A stretch of 64,000 nucleotides of DNA from JAUIIK01 sp963709995. GTDB lineage: Bacteria; Chloroflexota; Chloroflexia; Thermomicrobiales; CFX8. Within the stretch, counting starts at the first letter, position 1; each line of letters opens with the position of its first letter. The stretch lies in contig CAVPYN010000002.1 in assembly GCA_963709995.1 (NCBI GenBank), positions 186,001 through 250,000 of the forward strand. The letters are read 5' to 3'. The translations under genes were made by a program, and so were the position numbers. Shown here piece by piece: positions 1-8,720 of the stretch. Below the pieces are notes generated by a model. That model searched no databases. It was not told the origin of the DNA and worked only from the letters and a program-made list of their open reading frames with translations.

Positions 1-22
1 TGCGCTCACCCGAAAGACACCT

Positions 23-1360
23 GTGAAACCAATCGTCGCCATCGTCGGTCGTCCAAACGCCGGAAAATCAACCTTGTTCAACCGGCTTATCGGTGAACAG
101 CGCGCCATCGTCGAAGACGTTCCGGGCACAACCCGGGACCGGCTCTATGGCGATGCCGAATGGGCTGGCCATGTATTCACAGTCATTGACACTGGAGGTC
201 TCCAGGAGCGGCGCGAATACGACCGATTGGCGCCGTCTGAAATCTCTGAGCGAACCCAGGATCAGGCTCGACTTGCAATTGAAGAAGCGGACGTAGTCGT
301 TTACGTCGTCGACGGCTCGTCGGCCCCCACGGCAGGAGACCATGAGGTTGCGGACATCTTGCGTGTGTCCGAGAAGCCTGTAGTACTGGGGGTTGGCAAG
401 TCGGAGAATCGCGAGCGTCAGGAGAGCGCCGTGGAGTTCTACGAGCTTGGGCTGGGGGAACCGATTCCATTTAGTGGGCTGCACGGAATTGGCACCGGGG
501 ATCTGTTGGATGCTGTCGTTAGTCAGATTCCCAGAATGGATGATGAACCCGAGGAGGAAGATCGACCTGCAATTGCGATTGTGGGCCGGCCAAATGTCGG
601 CAAATCAGAGCTTGTGAATCGCCTGCTCGGGGTTAATCGATCGATCGTTTCGAGCGTAGCGGGAACGACCCGAGATTCCATCGACTCCGAGATTGAGTGG
701 GCCGGGATTCGTCTCACGCTGATTGACACCGCTGGCATTCGGCGACGGGGAAGCATCGAGCATGGTATCGAGAGATACTCGGTCATGCGATCGATGCGGG
801 CCATCGATCGAGCGGACGTAGCGGTTTTGTTAGTCGATGCCACCGAGCCCTTCACTGCACAGGACGCTCATGTCGCGGGTTACGTCGTTGAGCGCGGAAA
901 GGGTATCGTCGTCGCGATCAACAAGTGGGACGCTATCGAGAAGGATTCTCAGACGATCTACGAGTTTCAGGCGGCAGCCGTCGAAGCCCTCCAGTTTGTC
1001 CCATACGCACCGTTGGTCTTTGTCTCAGCCCTGACTGGCAGACGGGTGGAAGAGGTACTTGAAACTGCGCTACATGTGTCGTCAGAGCGCCTGAAACGAG
1101 TGTCGACGGGTGAACTCAATAGAATGCTGAAGGAAGCGGTTACGGCACACCCACCGCCAACACGCCCGAGTAATTGGGTGAGGTTCTACTACGCAACTCA
1201 GGCCGATGTCGCGCCTCCCCGGTTCGTGTTCTTTTGTAACAACCCAAAGAATGTGCATTTCTCTTACAAGCGATACTTGGAAAATGAAATCCGGTTGCGT
1301 TGGGGCTTCACTGGAACGCCGATTGCGCTCCATTTCCGTAGCCGCCGACGAAACGAGTGA
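23..1360 (+). CDS. der: Ribosome-assembly GTPase Der (EngA)
   Basis: Double-GTPase needed for 50S subunit maturation. Two tandem G domains are visible: GRPNAGKS near residue 9 with DTGG, and GRPNVGKS near residue 190 with DTAG and NKWD. A C-terminal KH-like domain follows, ending in the basic tail typical of Der. The 445-residue length is normal. The start is GTG at 23, with only a weak purine stretch upstream. The G4 motif of the first G domain is unusual: where NKxD is expected the protein reads GKSE. The second domain has a normal G4. The gene lies 66 nt ahead of glyA on the same strand. Identification is secure. Confidence 0.96.
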   Translation: MKPIVAIVGRPNAGKSTLFNRLIGEQRAIVEDVPGTTRDRLYGDAEWAGHVFTVIDTGGLQERREYDRLAPSEISERTQDQARLAIEEADVVVYVVDGSSAPTAGDHEVADILRVSEKPVVLGVGKSENRERQESAVEFYELGLGEPIPFSGLHGIGTGDLLDAVVSQIPRMDDEPEEEDRPAIAIVGRPNVGKSELVNRLLGVNRSIVSSVAGTTRDSIDSEIEWAGIRLTLIDTAGIRRRGSIEHGIERYSVMRSMRAIDRADVAVLLVDATEPFTAQDAHVAGYVVERGKGIVVAINKWDAIEKDSQTIYEFQAAAVEALQFVPYAPLVFVSALTGRRVEEVLETALHVSSERLKRVSTGELNRMLKEAVTAHPPPTRPSNWVRFYYATQADVAPPRFVFFCNNPKNVHFSYKRYLENEIRLRWGFTGTPIALHFRSRRRNE

Positions 1361-1426
1361 GGACTTGCAGGATGACGACGCTTCGATCCCGATAGTTGAT
1401 CCTCCGTCGTCAGAAAGGTTGAAAGT

Positions 1427-2686
1427 TTGGCAGAAATGGCGTTAGACCAAGCAGATCCGCAGATTGCGGATATTCTGAAGCGTGAAGCCGAGCGTCAAAG
1501 ATCAACGATTGAGTTGATTGCCTCGGAGAATTTCACGAGCGCCGCTGTTATGGGGGCCACCGGCAGCCTGTTGACGAACAAGTACGCCGAGGGTCTCCCC
1601 GGCAAGCGCTACTATGGCGGGTGCGAAGTTGTCGACGAGGCTGAGAATCTGGCGATTCAGCGAGCGCAGCAACTATTCGGCGCGGACCATGTAAATGTCC
1701 AACCCTATTCGGGCGCGATCGCGAACCTGGCGGCGTATGTCTCCGTCCTGAAACCTGGCGACAGGATCCTTGGGATGGAACTCCCGCACGGTGGTCATCT
1801 TACTCATGGATCGCCAGTAACCATTTCCGGCATCCTCTATGAAGCACACCACTATGGCATTGATCCCATGACCCAACGCATCGACTACTCACGAGTTCGC
1901 GAGGTTGCGAAGAAAGTGAAACCTCGAGTCATCATCGCTGGAGCGAGCGCCTACTCCCGGACGATAGATTTTCAGGCGTTCCGGGAGATCGCGGACGAAG
2001 TCGACGCGGTTCTCCTAGCGGACATTGCTCACATCGCGGGTATTGTCGCGACCGGCCGACATCCGTCGCCTATCGGATACGCACACATTACAACGACTAC
2101 AACGCACAAGACCCTGCGCGGACCGCGCGGCGGGATGATCATGGCGGAAGCTTCCCGCGGGAATGAAGTCGATAAGGCGCTGTTTCCTGGGCTGCAGGGT
2201 GGCCCACTCATGCACGTTATCGCCGCGAAGGCGGTTGCTTTTGGAGAAGCGCTACGACCCGCGTTCACCCAGTATATTGATGCTGTCCTGGCAAACGCGC
2301 GTGCTCTGGCTGAGTCACTGCTTGAGAACGGTGTCGGCATTGTATCCGGCGGCACGGACAACCATCTTATGCTCGTCGACTTGCGAGCATTCGATGTGTC
2401 CGGTCGGAAGATCCAGCGCGTCCTCGAACAGGCCGGGCTGACGACGAACCGAAATCAGATTCCCGATGATCCGCGGTCCGCGTTTCAGACTTCTGGCATT
2501 CGGCTCGGAACGCCCGCCGTAACCACTCGGGGATTTGTGCCTGATGATATGAATCGCATCGGCCGGTGGATCGCCGATCTGATACGAGACCCGGACAACG
2601 AGTCATTGGTGGAGCAAGTCCGGATCCAGGCTGTTGAAATGTCACGGCAATACCCGCTTCCGGGTTATAAGGTCAGCGATGCGTAG
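1427..2686 (+). CDS. glyA: Serine hydroxymethyltransferase
   Basis: PLP enzyme converting serine and tetrahydrofolate to glycine and 5,10-methylene-THF in the cytoplasm. The family signature ELIASENF is near the N-terminus, with NKYAEGLPGKRYYGG after it. The PLP lysine lies in TTTTHKTLRGPRGG. Length (419 aa) is normal. I chose the TTG at 1427 because GAAAGG sits 8 nt upstream (1413-1418). The ATG at 1436 would be 17 nt from it. The following sugar-phosphate transferase starts 18 nt after the stop, so the two are probably co-transcribed. Confidence 0.96.
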   Translation: MAEMALDQADPQIADILKREAERQRSTIELIASENFTSAAVMGATGSLLTNKYAEGLPGKRYYGGCEVVDEAENLAIQRAQQLFGADHVNVQPYSGAIANLAAYVSVLKPGDRILGMELPHGGHLTHGSPVTISGILYEAHHYGIDPMTQRIDYSRVREVAKKVKPRVIIAGASAYSRTIDFQAFREIADEVDAVLLADIAHIAGIVATGRHPSPIGYAHITTTTTHKTLRGPRGGMIMAEASRGNEVDKALFPGLQGGPLMHVIAAKAVAFGEALRPAFTQYIDAVLANARALAESLLENGVGIVSGGTDNHLMLVDLRAFDVSGRKIQRVLEQAGLTTNRNQIPDDPRSAFQTSGIRLGTPAVTTRGFVPDDMNRIGRWIADLIRDPDNESLVEQVRIQAVEMSRQYPLPGYKVSDA

Positions 2687-2704
2687 TACCGATCAGGGCA
2701 GAAA

Positions 2705-3799
2705 ATGTCCCATGCTCTGATCGCTGGAGTGACTTTTCTCAGCGCTGCATTGGTAGCCCACAAAGCACTTCCGGCGTTGATGACCTTCGCGTCGCGCTAC
2801 GGGCTGATGCATGAACCAGGTGATCCTCGTAGAGTCCACCAGATCGCGGTGCCGCGAATAGGCGGGATCGCCATCTTCCTGGGTTTCCTCATCGGCATCG
2901 CGGTCACCCTCGTATTGCCGGTCGATCGCTTCTCGGAGGAAATCGAGAGACTGTTGCTCCTTACAATCGGGGCGACGGTGATCGTCATCGCCATGTTCTT
3001 TGATGACGTGATCGGACTTGGCCCCATCCAGAAACTGGTGATTCAAGTTGCCGTTGCCCTGTTTGTAATCGCGCCACGGTTGCATGACGAGCAGTCAGGT
3101 ATCGTCATCGAGCAGTTCAATCTTCCGTTCGCCGGTACGATCAGCCTGCCGTTGGCTGTCGCATTTCTATTCACTACATTCTGGATTGTCGGAATGATGA
3201 ACGCGCTCAACTGGAGTGATGGTCTGGATGGGCTGGCGGCGACGATCGCCCTCTCGGCGTCCACCGTGCTCTTTCTCCATACCTATTTCTGGCCCCGTGG
3301 CAATCCTCAGTTCACGATCTCGCTGCTCGCGATCGCTTTGTGCGGCGCTATCGTCGGTTTTCTGCCTGCGAACTGGCATCCAGGTCGGATTATCATGGGT
3401 GATACTGGCGCCATGTTTCTTGGATTTGCGCTCGCAACGACTAGCATCATCGGAGGCGCGAAGATCGCCACCGCCCTGCTCGCGCTGGGCGTTCCGATTG
3501 TTGACATGGCTTGGGTCATTGTTTCCCGGACGCTTCAAGGCCGGTCGCCAATGTCGCCGGACCGAGGACATCTCCATCACAGGCTACTCGATGCTGGATG
3601 GTCCCAACCGCAAATTGTCGTCACCTACGGCACAATCACGCTGGCTACGGGTGTCGCGGGACTTCTCCTGCCGACACGGGAACTCAAACTCGGGGCATTG
3701 CTCGTGGTCGGTGTCGGGGTCATGGCGGCCATCGCGTTTCTGGCCAAGACCAGTGCCAACCAACGGTCCCGTCAAGAAGCTGGCGCCGGCACACCATGA
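2705..3799 (+). CDS. WecA/MraY-family undecaprenyl-phosphate sugar-1-phosphate transferase
   Basis: Polytopic membrane enzyme that moves a UDP-sugar phosphate (most likely GlcNAc-1-P) onto undecaprenyl phosphate, the first step of wall teichoic acid, O-antigen or similar glycan synthesis. Family motifs are the Asp pair in DDVIGLG (residues 100-101), NALNWSDGLDGLAA near 167-180, and a GHLHHRLL cytoplasmic loop near residue 290. About ten or eleven hydrophobic segments run through 364 residues. The HLHHRL loop points to WecA/TagO rather than MraY. It follows glyA closely. The exact sugar is not shown by the sequence. Confidence 0.88.
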   Translation: MSHALIAGVTFLSAALVAHKALPALMTFASRYGLMHEPGDPRRVHQIAVPRIGGIAIFLGFLIGIAVTLVLPVDRFSEEIERLLLLTIGATVIVIAMFFDDVIGLGPIQKLVIQVAVALFVIAPRLHDEQSGIVIEQFNLPFAGTISLPLAVAFLFTTFWIVGMMNALNWSDGLDGLAATIALSASTVLFLHTYFWPRGNPQFTISLLAIALCGAIVGFLPANWHPGRIIMGDTGAMFLGFALATTSIIGGAKIATALLALGVPIVDMAWVIVSRTLQGRSPMSPDRGHLHHRLLDAGWSQPQIVVTYGTITLATGVAGLLLPTRELKLGALLVVGVGVMAAIAFLAKTSANQRSRQEAGAGTP

Positions 3800-3838
3800 A
3801 CCGAAGATCCACAATCAGCGGATAGCCGTTGGTTCAAT

Positions 3839-4240
3839 TCACTGAATTTTGAGCAGGACAGGTGCTTCGATCCAGAGGTCTTCGAGACGGTAGAAGTCAC
3901 GCTGCTCCTTAGTGAGCAAATGGGCGATGACGTCACCATAGTCAAGCAGGATCCAGCCTCCCTCGGCTTCACCTTCTACGCGACGAGGGCGAATTCCGGC
4001 TGTGCGCATCTGCTCCAGGATTTCCCGTTGGAGCGCGCGAAGCTGGCGGATGTTGTCGGCCGTAGCCACGATGAAGACGTCTGCGAAGGAGGATATCTCG
4101 CTAATGTCGAGCAGTGTAATATCTTCGGCGAGCAATTCTGCGGAGATCCCAGCTATGTCGCGGGCAAGTTCGACAGATTCGATTTTGATCCTCCGTCTTG
4201 GATATGGCCTGATGACGTTGGTGGCTTTTCCCGATTCCAC
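3839..4240 (-). CDS. rsfS: Ribosomal silencing factor RsfS
   Basis: Small protein of the RsfS/YbeB/Iojap family that binds L14 on the 50S subunit and blocks subunit joining when nutrients are scarce. The core reads ITLLDISEISSFADVFIVAT, followed by RVEGEAEGGWILLDYGDVIAHL, the family's diagnostic tryptophan-containing segment. At 133 aa it is slightly long through an N-terminal extension rich in Arg, so the true start could be internal. It is convergent with the WecA-like gene and sits just downstream of the tRNA gene on the same strand. Confidence 0.92.
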   Translation of the reverse strand: MESGKATNVIRPYPRRRIKIESVELARDIAGISAELLAEDITLLDISEISSFADVFIVATADNIRQLRALQREILEQMRTAGIRPRRVEGEAEGGWILLDYGDVIAHLLTKEQRDFYRLEDLWIEAPVLLKIQ

Positions 4241-4243
4241 GGG

Positions 4244-4315
4244 TGGGCCTGGCAGGGATCGAACCTGCGACCTTGAGGTTATGAGCCCCTTGCTCTACCA
4301 CTGAGCTACAGGCCC
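4244..4315 (-). tRNA. tRNA with CAT anticodon (elongator Met, or Ile2)
   Basis: A 72-nt cloverleaf can be drawn. The acceptor stem GGGCCTG pairs with CAGGCCC, and the D arm is GCTC/GAGC. The anticodon loop CTCATAA gives anticodon CAT. The T stem GCAGG/CCTGC encloses TTCGATC, and the discriminator base is A. The G1-C72 pair argues against initiator tRNA. Elongator Met and lysidine-type Ile2 cannot be separated by eye. One A-A mismatch sits at the top of the anticodon stem. CCA is not encoded. Confidence 0.93.
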
Positions 4316-4375
4316 GAACGAATCCAGATTCTAGCAGAATGCCCGCTCAGAGCATTCACGCCGCGATTGAAATGA

Positions 4376-4723
4376 ATGGGAGACCGAACACGAATGGACT
4401 GGCAGGTTGTGGTGTGGACCATCGCGGGAGTCGTGATGATCCTTCTGGTGGCGAAATCGATTGTGGGCCGCGTTGCCGGTCTGCGCTTCGGGTGGCCGTG
4501 GCAAGGTAGAAGACGGCGGGAGGAAGCACTCGCCCGCGGTGAATCGCTCTTACGCCGTCGTGATCTTGATGAAGAGACGCGCTACCAGATACAGATGCGT
4601 GTCAATAGCCTCCGTATCACTGGATCGGCACGAGAAGCCTGGGGAGGCGGGCCATCTCACGGTGATGACTGTGATGAAATCAACCGCTACTACGAGCTGT
4701 ATGGAGAGGAGAAGGCATCCTGA
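4376..4723 (+). CDS. Small single-span membrane protein, unknown function
   Basis: Not recognised. The protein has one N-terminal hydrophobic helix (about residues 9-28) and then a basic RRRREEALARGESLLRRR stretch with charged helices, so it is probably a membrane-anchored cytoplasmic protein. The given start is ATG at 4376 (115 aa). The in-frame ATG at 4394 lies about 11 nt from a GGGAG and may be the real start, giving 109 aa. The gene stands alone between the tRNA gene and the next unknown gene. Confidence 0.55.
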   Translation: MGDRTRMDWQVVVWTIAGVVMILLVAKSIVGRVAGLRFGWPWQGRRRREEALARGESLLRRRDLDEETRYQIQMRVNSLRITGSAREAWGGGPSHGDDCDEINRYYELYGEEKAS

Positions 4724-4800
4724 CCGCGGCGTAAGCCGAGACCGATGGCCTGGCACTGGCCTATCTTCAACCTCCGACGCAACAACTGGCCGAAGCAAAG

Positions 4801-4820
4801 GACAAAAGTCCTGTTTTGTC
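4801..4820. repeat. Inverted repeat GACAAAA / TTTTGTC
   Basis: Perfect 7-bp stem with a 6-nt loop, about 80 nt after the stop of the small membrane protein and 93 nt before the next gene. It could be an operator or a weak terminator. There is no clear T tract beyond the stem. Confidence 0.35.
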
Positions 4821-4912
4821 GAGTAGTTATTGACTGCGATGATCGGGAGGGGCAGGATATGGTTGAGTCATCAGGTTGAGAACGACGAACCCCGAGCTGA
4901 TCGGAGCCGGAA

Positions 4913-5434
4913 ATGCCTACAGGAAGCCTTATTGGGGCTCTCAATCCACTCAAGAGCAAGTCCACAGTGCCGGAGCAGTTGTTCGTTCCTACCAATCAGA
5001 ACCGGCTGCGGGTGATCGGCAGATACCTCGACGTCAACGAGTACAAATCAATATGCGTTCTGGATGTTGAAGGCGGCCTGCTTGTCCGCGCTATGAGCCC
5101 GCGCAAACATGTTCCGGAATTACTAGAATTTCCCGACGATGCCTTCATTCAAATGGTGCGTGATGCCATTCAGGCGAGGGGGACGAGGAAGCGAACGCGG
5201 GCCCGGACGGATATCGTCCCGACCGGTTACGAGGACTTGTTGCGCGCCCTAGGATATGAGCTGGATCAGCGTGTCGCTAAATCGATTACGATACACGAAG
5301 GTCAATCGTCATTGTTCGTGGCTGGTCTTCAGGCCAGCGATCAGATGTCAGGATCGTTTTCGCCATTCGAGTTCGTTCTAACGCCGCAAGACATCGACTC
5401 GATGCTAGACGTGGCGTTTCGTCGACGTCGGTAA
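4913..5434 (+). CDS. Conserved-looking hypothetical protein, 173 aa
   Basis: Not recognised. It appears soluble, with no signal peptide or membrane helix. An alternating hydrophobic pattern (residues about 28-60, containing VIGRYLDVNEYKSICVLDVEGGLLVRA) resembles a small alpha/beta domain. It is followed by a basic linker TRKRTRARTD and a second domain ending in a charged Arg tail. It starts with ATG at 4913 behind GGAGCCGGAA. Frame integrity over 173 codons supports a real gene. No function is proposed. Confidence 0.6.
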   Translation: MPTGSLIGALNPLKSKSTVPEQLFVPTNQNRLRVIGRYLDVNEYKSICVLDVEGGLLVRAMSPRKHVPELLEFPDDAFIQMVRDAIQARGTRKRTRARTDIVPTGYEDLLRALGYELDQRVAKSITIHEGQSSLFVAGLQASDQMSGSFSPFEFVLTPQDIDSMLDVAFRRRR

Positions 5435-5447
5435 AGCGCCGCCTCTA

Positions 5448-5708
5448 CTATCGATTCTCAGATTTGGATTCCAACACCCAGCGAAGGAACTCCAGCCGGG
5501 CTATTTCGCTCTGTGTTAGCCCGGACGTTCGAAGACGGATACTTCTATCGAATCGCCCGGCAACTGCTGCGAGCGCGGTTTGTTCGTCATCCGAAAGTGA
5601 AGTTTGAGTGACTGGACGATCGAGGGACCGAACTTGAGTTGTTCGAATTGTCTTTACCAGTTTATGCGACACTGATCGCCCGCTTTCTTCGCCGCCTAGA
5701 GGACTCAT
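5448..5708 (-). CDS. Small hypothetical protein, 86 aa
   Basis: Possible small helical protein. Its C-terminal half (SLSDDEQTALAAVAGRFDRS, then LTQSEIARLEFLRWVLESK) looks like genuine amphipathic coding sequence. No Shine-Dalgarno sequence precedes ATG 5708, so the N-terminal 30 residues are doubtful. It is convergent with the unknown 173-aa gene and lies about 220 nt downstream of aspS. No family is recognised. Confidence 0.4.
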   Translation of the reverse strand: MSPLGGEESGRSVSHKLVKTIRTTQVRSLDRPVTQTSLSDDEQTALAAVAGRFDRSIRLRTSGLTQSEIARLEFLRWVLESKSENR

Positions 5709-5930
5709 GAACCGCGCCGAAGTCGAAACCCTGTGATTCAGACAGCGGTTCCGTACTTACCGCGAACCCTTTGTATCTTGATGCCAGGGTTCTTACACGA
5801 TTATCGGTGGAAAGAGCGCAAGGCGATACGGCGTCAAGTCACATCCGCCATAGGGACGATCCGGCGTCTGCCGGTCCGACATTACCTGGCCGTGTAGTAC
5901 TGAGTTCTGTATTCCCGAAGGACTCAGAGC

Positions 5931-7721
5931 CTACGGCTGCTCCGGCAAGTCGAGTTGAACGTGAAGCTCCGAAAGCTGATGGTCATCGATCGTCGAAGGA
6001 GCCTCGAACATCAAGTCCCTCCCGCTTTGTGTTTTGGGGAATGCGATCACCTCGCGAATTGAATCTTCATCGGCGAGCCGCATGACGAGCCGGTCGATCC
6101 CGGGGGCGATACCGCCGTGAGGTGGGGCGCCGTACTCGAAAGCGTGCAGCATGTGGCCGAATCGCGTCTCAATCTCCTCTTTGGAGTACCCCATGATCTC
6201 GAAGATCTGGTTTTGAAGTTCTCGTTGATGGATACGGATCGAACCACTGCCCATCTCGTAGCCGTCGACGACGATGTCGTACGCCTTGGCACGCACTGCT
6301 CCCGGATCCGTCCTGAGGAGATGAATGTCATCGTCCATCGGCGCGGTGAACGGGTGGTGCATCGCATCCCAGCGTCCCGCGTCCTCGTTCCATTCGTACA
6401 TTGGGAAGTCGAGAATCCAGCAGGGAGCGCTGGTCGTGGGGTCCGCAAGATTCAGGTCTCGTCCGAGGTGTGATCGCAGCCGGCCAAGCACGGTAGCGGC
6501 AGCCACCTCGTCATCGGCAATTATCAGGAGTAGATCGCCTACTTTCGCACCGGTGGCATTTGCGATAGCTTGCAGCTCGTCGTCGGAAATGAACCGCGCA
6601 ATTGGTGAGCGGGCCGTGAGCGTTGCGTCGCCTTCTTGCAGCCCAATCCATGCTAGGCCCTTGGCGCCGTTCTGTATTGCAAAGGTAGTGAGATTGTCAA
6701 TGTCTTTTCGGGATATGTCGCCCAGGTTCGGAACGGATATGCAGCGCACAACCCCACCAAACCCGACAACTGACGAAAAGACGTTGAACTCGGAGCGGGC
6801 GACGATGTCGGAGATATCGACGATTTCGAGTCCAAATCTCAGGTCAGGCTTGTCGGTTCCGTATCGGAACATTGATTCCGCGTAGGTCAAACGGGGGAAC
6901 GGTTTAGTCGTGATCGTGAGACCGGCCAGCTCGATGAGCTCGGAAAATAGACCCTCGGTGAGTTCCAAGACTTCCTCCATATCGACGAAGGACATCTCCA
7001 GATCCAACTGGGTGAATTCCGGCTGCCTGTCGGCTCGAAGATCCTCGTCTCGGAAACACCGGGCAATCTGATAGTACCGATCCATGCCGCTGACCATCAG
7101 GAGTTGCTTGAGTTGCTGAGGGGACTGTGGCAGTGCGTAAAACTCGCCCGGATGCAGCCGGCTTGGAACGACATAGTCGCGCGCGCCTTCCGGGGTGCTC
7201 TTGATGAGGATCGGCGTTTCAATCTCGACAAAGTCACGTACGTCTAGATAGTCGCGGATAGCCTTGACAATCTTGTGGCGCAAAATGAGATTGCGCTGCA
7301 AGCGATCCCGTCGGAGGTCGAGATAGCGATACTGGAGCCGGAGTGACTCATCGACGTCATCATCGTCGGAGATCTCGAAGGGCGGCGTCAATGCGGCGTT
7401 TATGATTGTAAGCTCGGTTGCTTCGATTTCTATGTCGCCTGTGGGCAACGCCGGATTGCATGTGCCTTCCGGACGCTCACGAACGACGCCCTTCACCTCA
7501 ACGACAAATTCAGAGCGCACTTTTTCCGCAGCGGAGTGGACATCATGAGAGACTTTAGGATTCGCCACGACCTGAGTCAAGCCATATCGATCCCGGATGT
7601 CTAGGAATACGAGTCCACCATGATCGCGGCGGCGATGAACCCAGCCTCGCAAGACAATGCACCGACCTGCGTCGGTGATTCGTAGCTCGCCACATGTCTG
7701 ATACCGCCTGGCCACACTCAT
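5931..7721 (-). CDS. aspS: Aspartyl-tRNA synthetase, probably non-discriminating
   Basis: Class II synthetase charging tRNA-Asp (and probably tRNA-Asn) with aspartate. The N-terminal OB fold carries GWVHRRRDHGG. Class II motifs follow (FVEIETPILIKSTPEGARDY; the FRDEDLRADRQPEFTQLD block), then a GAD-type insertion and the C-terminal GIDRLVM motif 3. At 596 aa it is the bacterial type. His34 in RRDHGG matches the residue known to relax tRNA specificity in bacterial AspRS (Leu in the E. coli enzyme). That implies GatCAB-dependent Asn-tRNA synthesis, with gatCAB not in this window. It starts 3 nt after the mazG stop and ends the murJ-lepA-mazG-aspS run. Confidence 0.96.
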   Translation of the reverse strand: MSVARRYQTCGELRITDAGRCIVLRGWVHRRRDHGGLVFLDIRDRYGLTQVVANPKVSHDVHSAAEKVRSEFVVEVKGVVRERPEGTCNPALPTGDIEIEATELTIINAALTPPFEISDDDDVDESLRLQYRYLDLRRDRLQRNLILRHKIVKAIRDYLDVRDFVEIETPILIKSTPEGARDYVVPSRLHPGEFYALPQSPQQLKQLLMVSGMDRYYQIARCFRDEDLRADRQPEFTQLDLEMSFVDMEEVLELTEGLFSELIELAGLTITTKPFPRLTYAESMFRYGTDKPDLRFGLEIVDISDIVARSEFNVFSSVVGFGGVVRCISVPNLGDISRKDIDNLTTFAIQNGAKGLAWIGLQEGDATLTARSPIARFISDDELQAIANATGAKVGDLLLIIADDEVAAATVLGRLRSHLGRDLNLADPTTSAPCWILDFPMYEWNEDAGRWDAMHHPFTAPMDDDIHLLRTDPGAVRAKAYDIVVDGYEMGSGSIRIHQRELQNQIFEIMGYSKEEIETRFGHMLHAFEYGAPPHGGIAPGIDRLVMRLADEDSIREVIAFPKTQSGRDLMFEAPSTIDDHQLSELHVQLDLPEQP

Positions 7722-7724
7722 GCC

Positions 7725-8720
7725 TTACTCCCCAGCTGTGCCTTGCTCACAAGTCGAATGATCGCGAAGGCTTTCGCCTGCCTTCACCCGATCCCACATT
7801 CGCATCAACTCATCTATATCCGAAATGGATTCGTTCCCAAACACGTGGGGATGGCGACGCACCATCTTCCCGGAGATCGACTCCAGCACATCGGCCATCG
7901 TGAAACGCTGTTCCTCACGAGCTATCTGGGCAATCAGCGCAATATGAAGCAATACGTCACCGAGTTCATCAGCCTGCTCAGCGACGGTCCCGGCACGCAC
8001 AGCTTCTTGCAACTCCTCGAGTTCGTCGGCCATGAGAGGTAGAACGGAATCAATTGTCTGCTGCCGATCCCACGGACACCCGTCAGGCGATCTGAGCACG
8101 GCAACTATCTGTTCAAGTCCTGCCAGGGACCGCAACGGACCCGGAAATGCCGATTCCTCAAGCAGAACGGAACCGGACGGCGTTGGATCGATCGCGACCG
8201 GTCCCAGCATCCGATCAATCCGCTGGCGCGCCATCTTTGTGATGCATTCGCCGTGCCAATTGGTGACCAGGGCTGGACGCGCTGGATCGATCTCCGCCAG
8301 ACCGGAGTCGAACGGAAATCGTTCCTCGGCAATCGCAAGGTCCAGCGCGTCAACCACTTGTACGTTGCCTGCGGGTTTCGAAGTTTCAATTGCTCCGCCA
8401 GTGATCGTCACGGAGATCCTCTTGGATACCGCTGCAACGGTAGCGTCACCGATCGCGCCCGATTCCGGAACGAGGTACACGCAGCCACCCTGGAGGTCAG
8501 AGTGGTGCACTAGCCGCTCGACCACCTCGGCCATGGCCTCCGTAGGCTGGAGCGTATCGAAGAGATCTTCAAACGATTCCTCGGTGGAGTACGCATTTCC
8601 CAACCAACTCCTGGCACTTTCACAACGCCTCGCCACAATCCGACGGCCCCGCAAGCTGGAATCGAAATGATACGCAGGTAGACGCTGACCCAGGCCGATC
8701 ACGTGGAGCTTCGACATCAT
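7725..8720 (-). CDS. mazG: MazG-family NTP pyrophosphohydrolase fused to a YabN-like N-terminal domain
   Basis: The C-terminal half is a MazG domain, a helical NTP pyrophosphatase that clears non-canonical nucleotides. It shows CPWDRQQT, the acidic metal motif DELEELQEAV with QADELGDVLLHI, and RRHPHVFG. The N-terminal about 200 residues begin with HVIGLGQRLPA and look like a shrunken tetrapyrrole-methylase (YabN-type) domain whose SAM motifs are poorly kept. Catalysis by that half is therefore doubtful. Its ATG overlaps the lepA stop by 4 nt, showing translational coupling. Confidence 0.85.
   Translation of the reverse strand: MMSKLHVIGLGQRLPAYHFDSSLRGRRIVARRCESARSWLGNAYSTEESFEDLFDTLQPTEAMAEVVERLVHHSDLQGGCVYLVPESGAIGDATVAAVSKRISVTITGGAIETSKPAGNVQVVDALDLAIAEERFPFDSGLAEIDPARPALVTNWHGECITKMARQRIDRMLGPVAIDPTPSGSVLLEESAFPGPLRSLAGLEQIVAVLRSPDGCPWDRQQTIDSVLPLMADELEELQEAVRAGTVAEQADELGDVLLHIALIAQIAREEQRFTMADVLESISGKMVRRHPHVFGNESISDIDELMRMWDRVKAGESLRDHSTCEQGTAGE

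Noticed and set aside
5771..6085. Plus-strand 104-codon frame overlapping aspS
   Set aside because: More than half is antisense to the aspS 3' end and the rest is compositionally non-coding.
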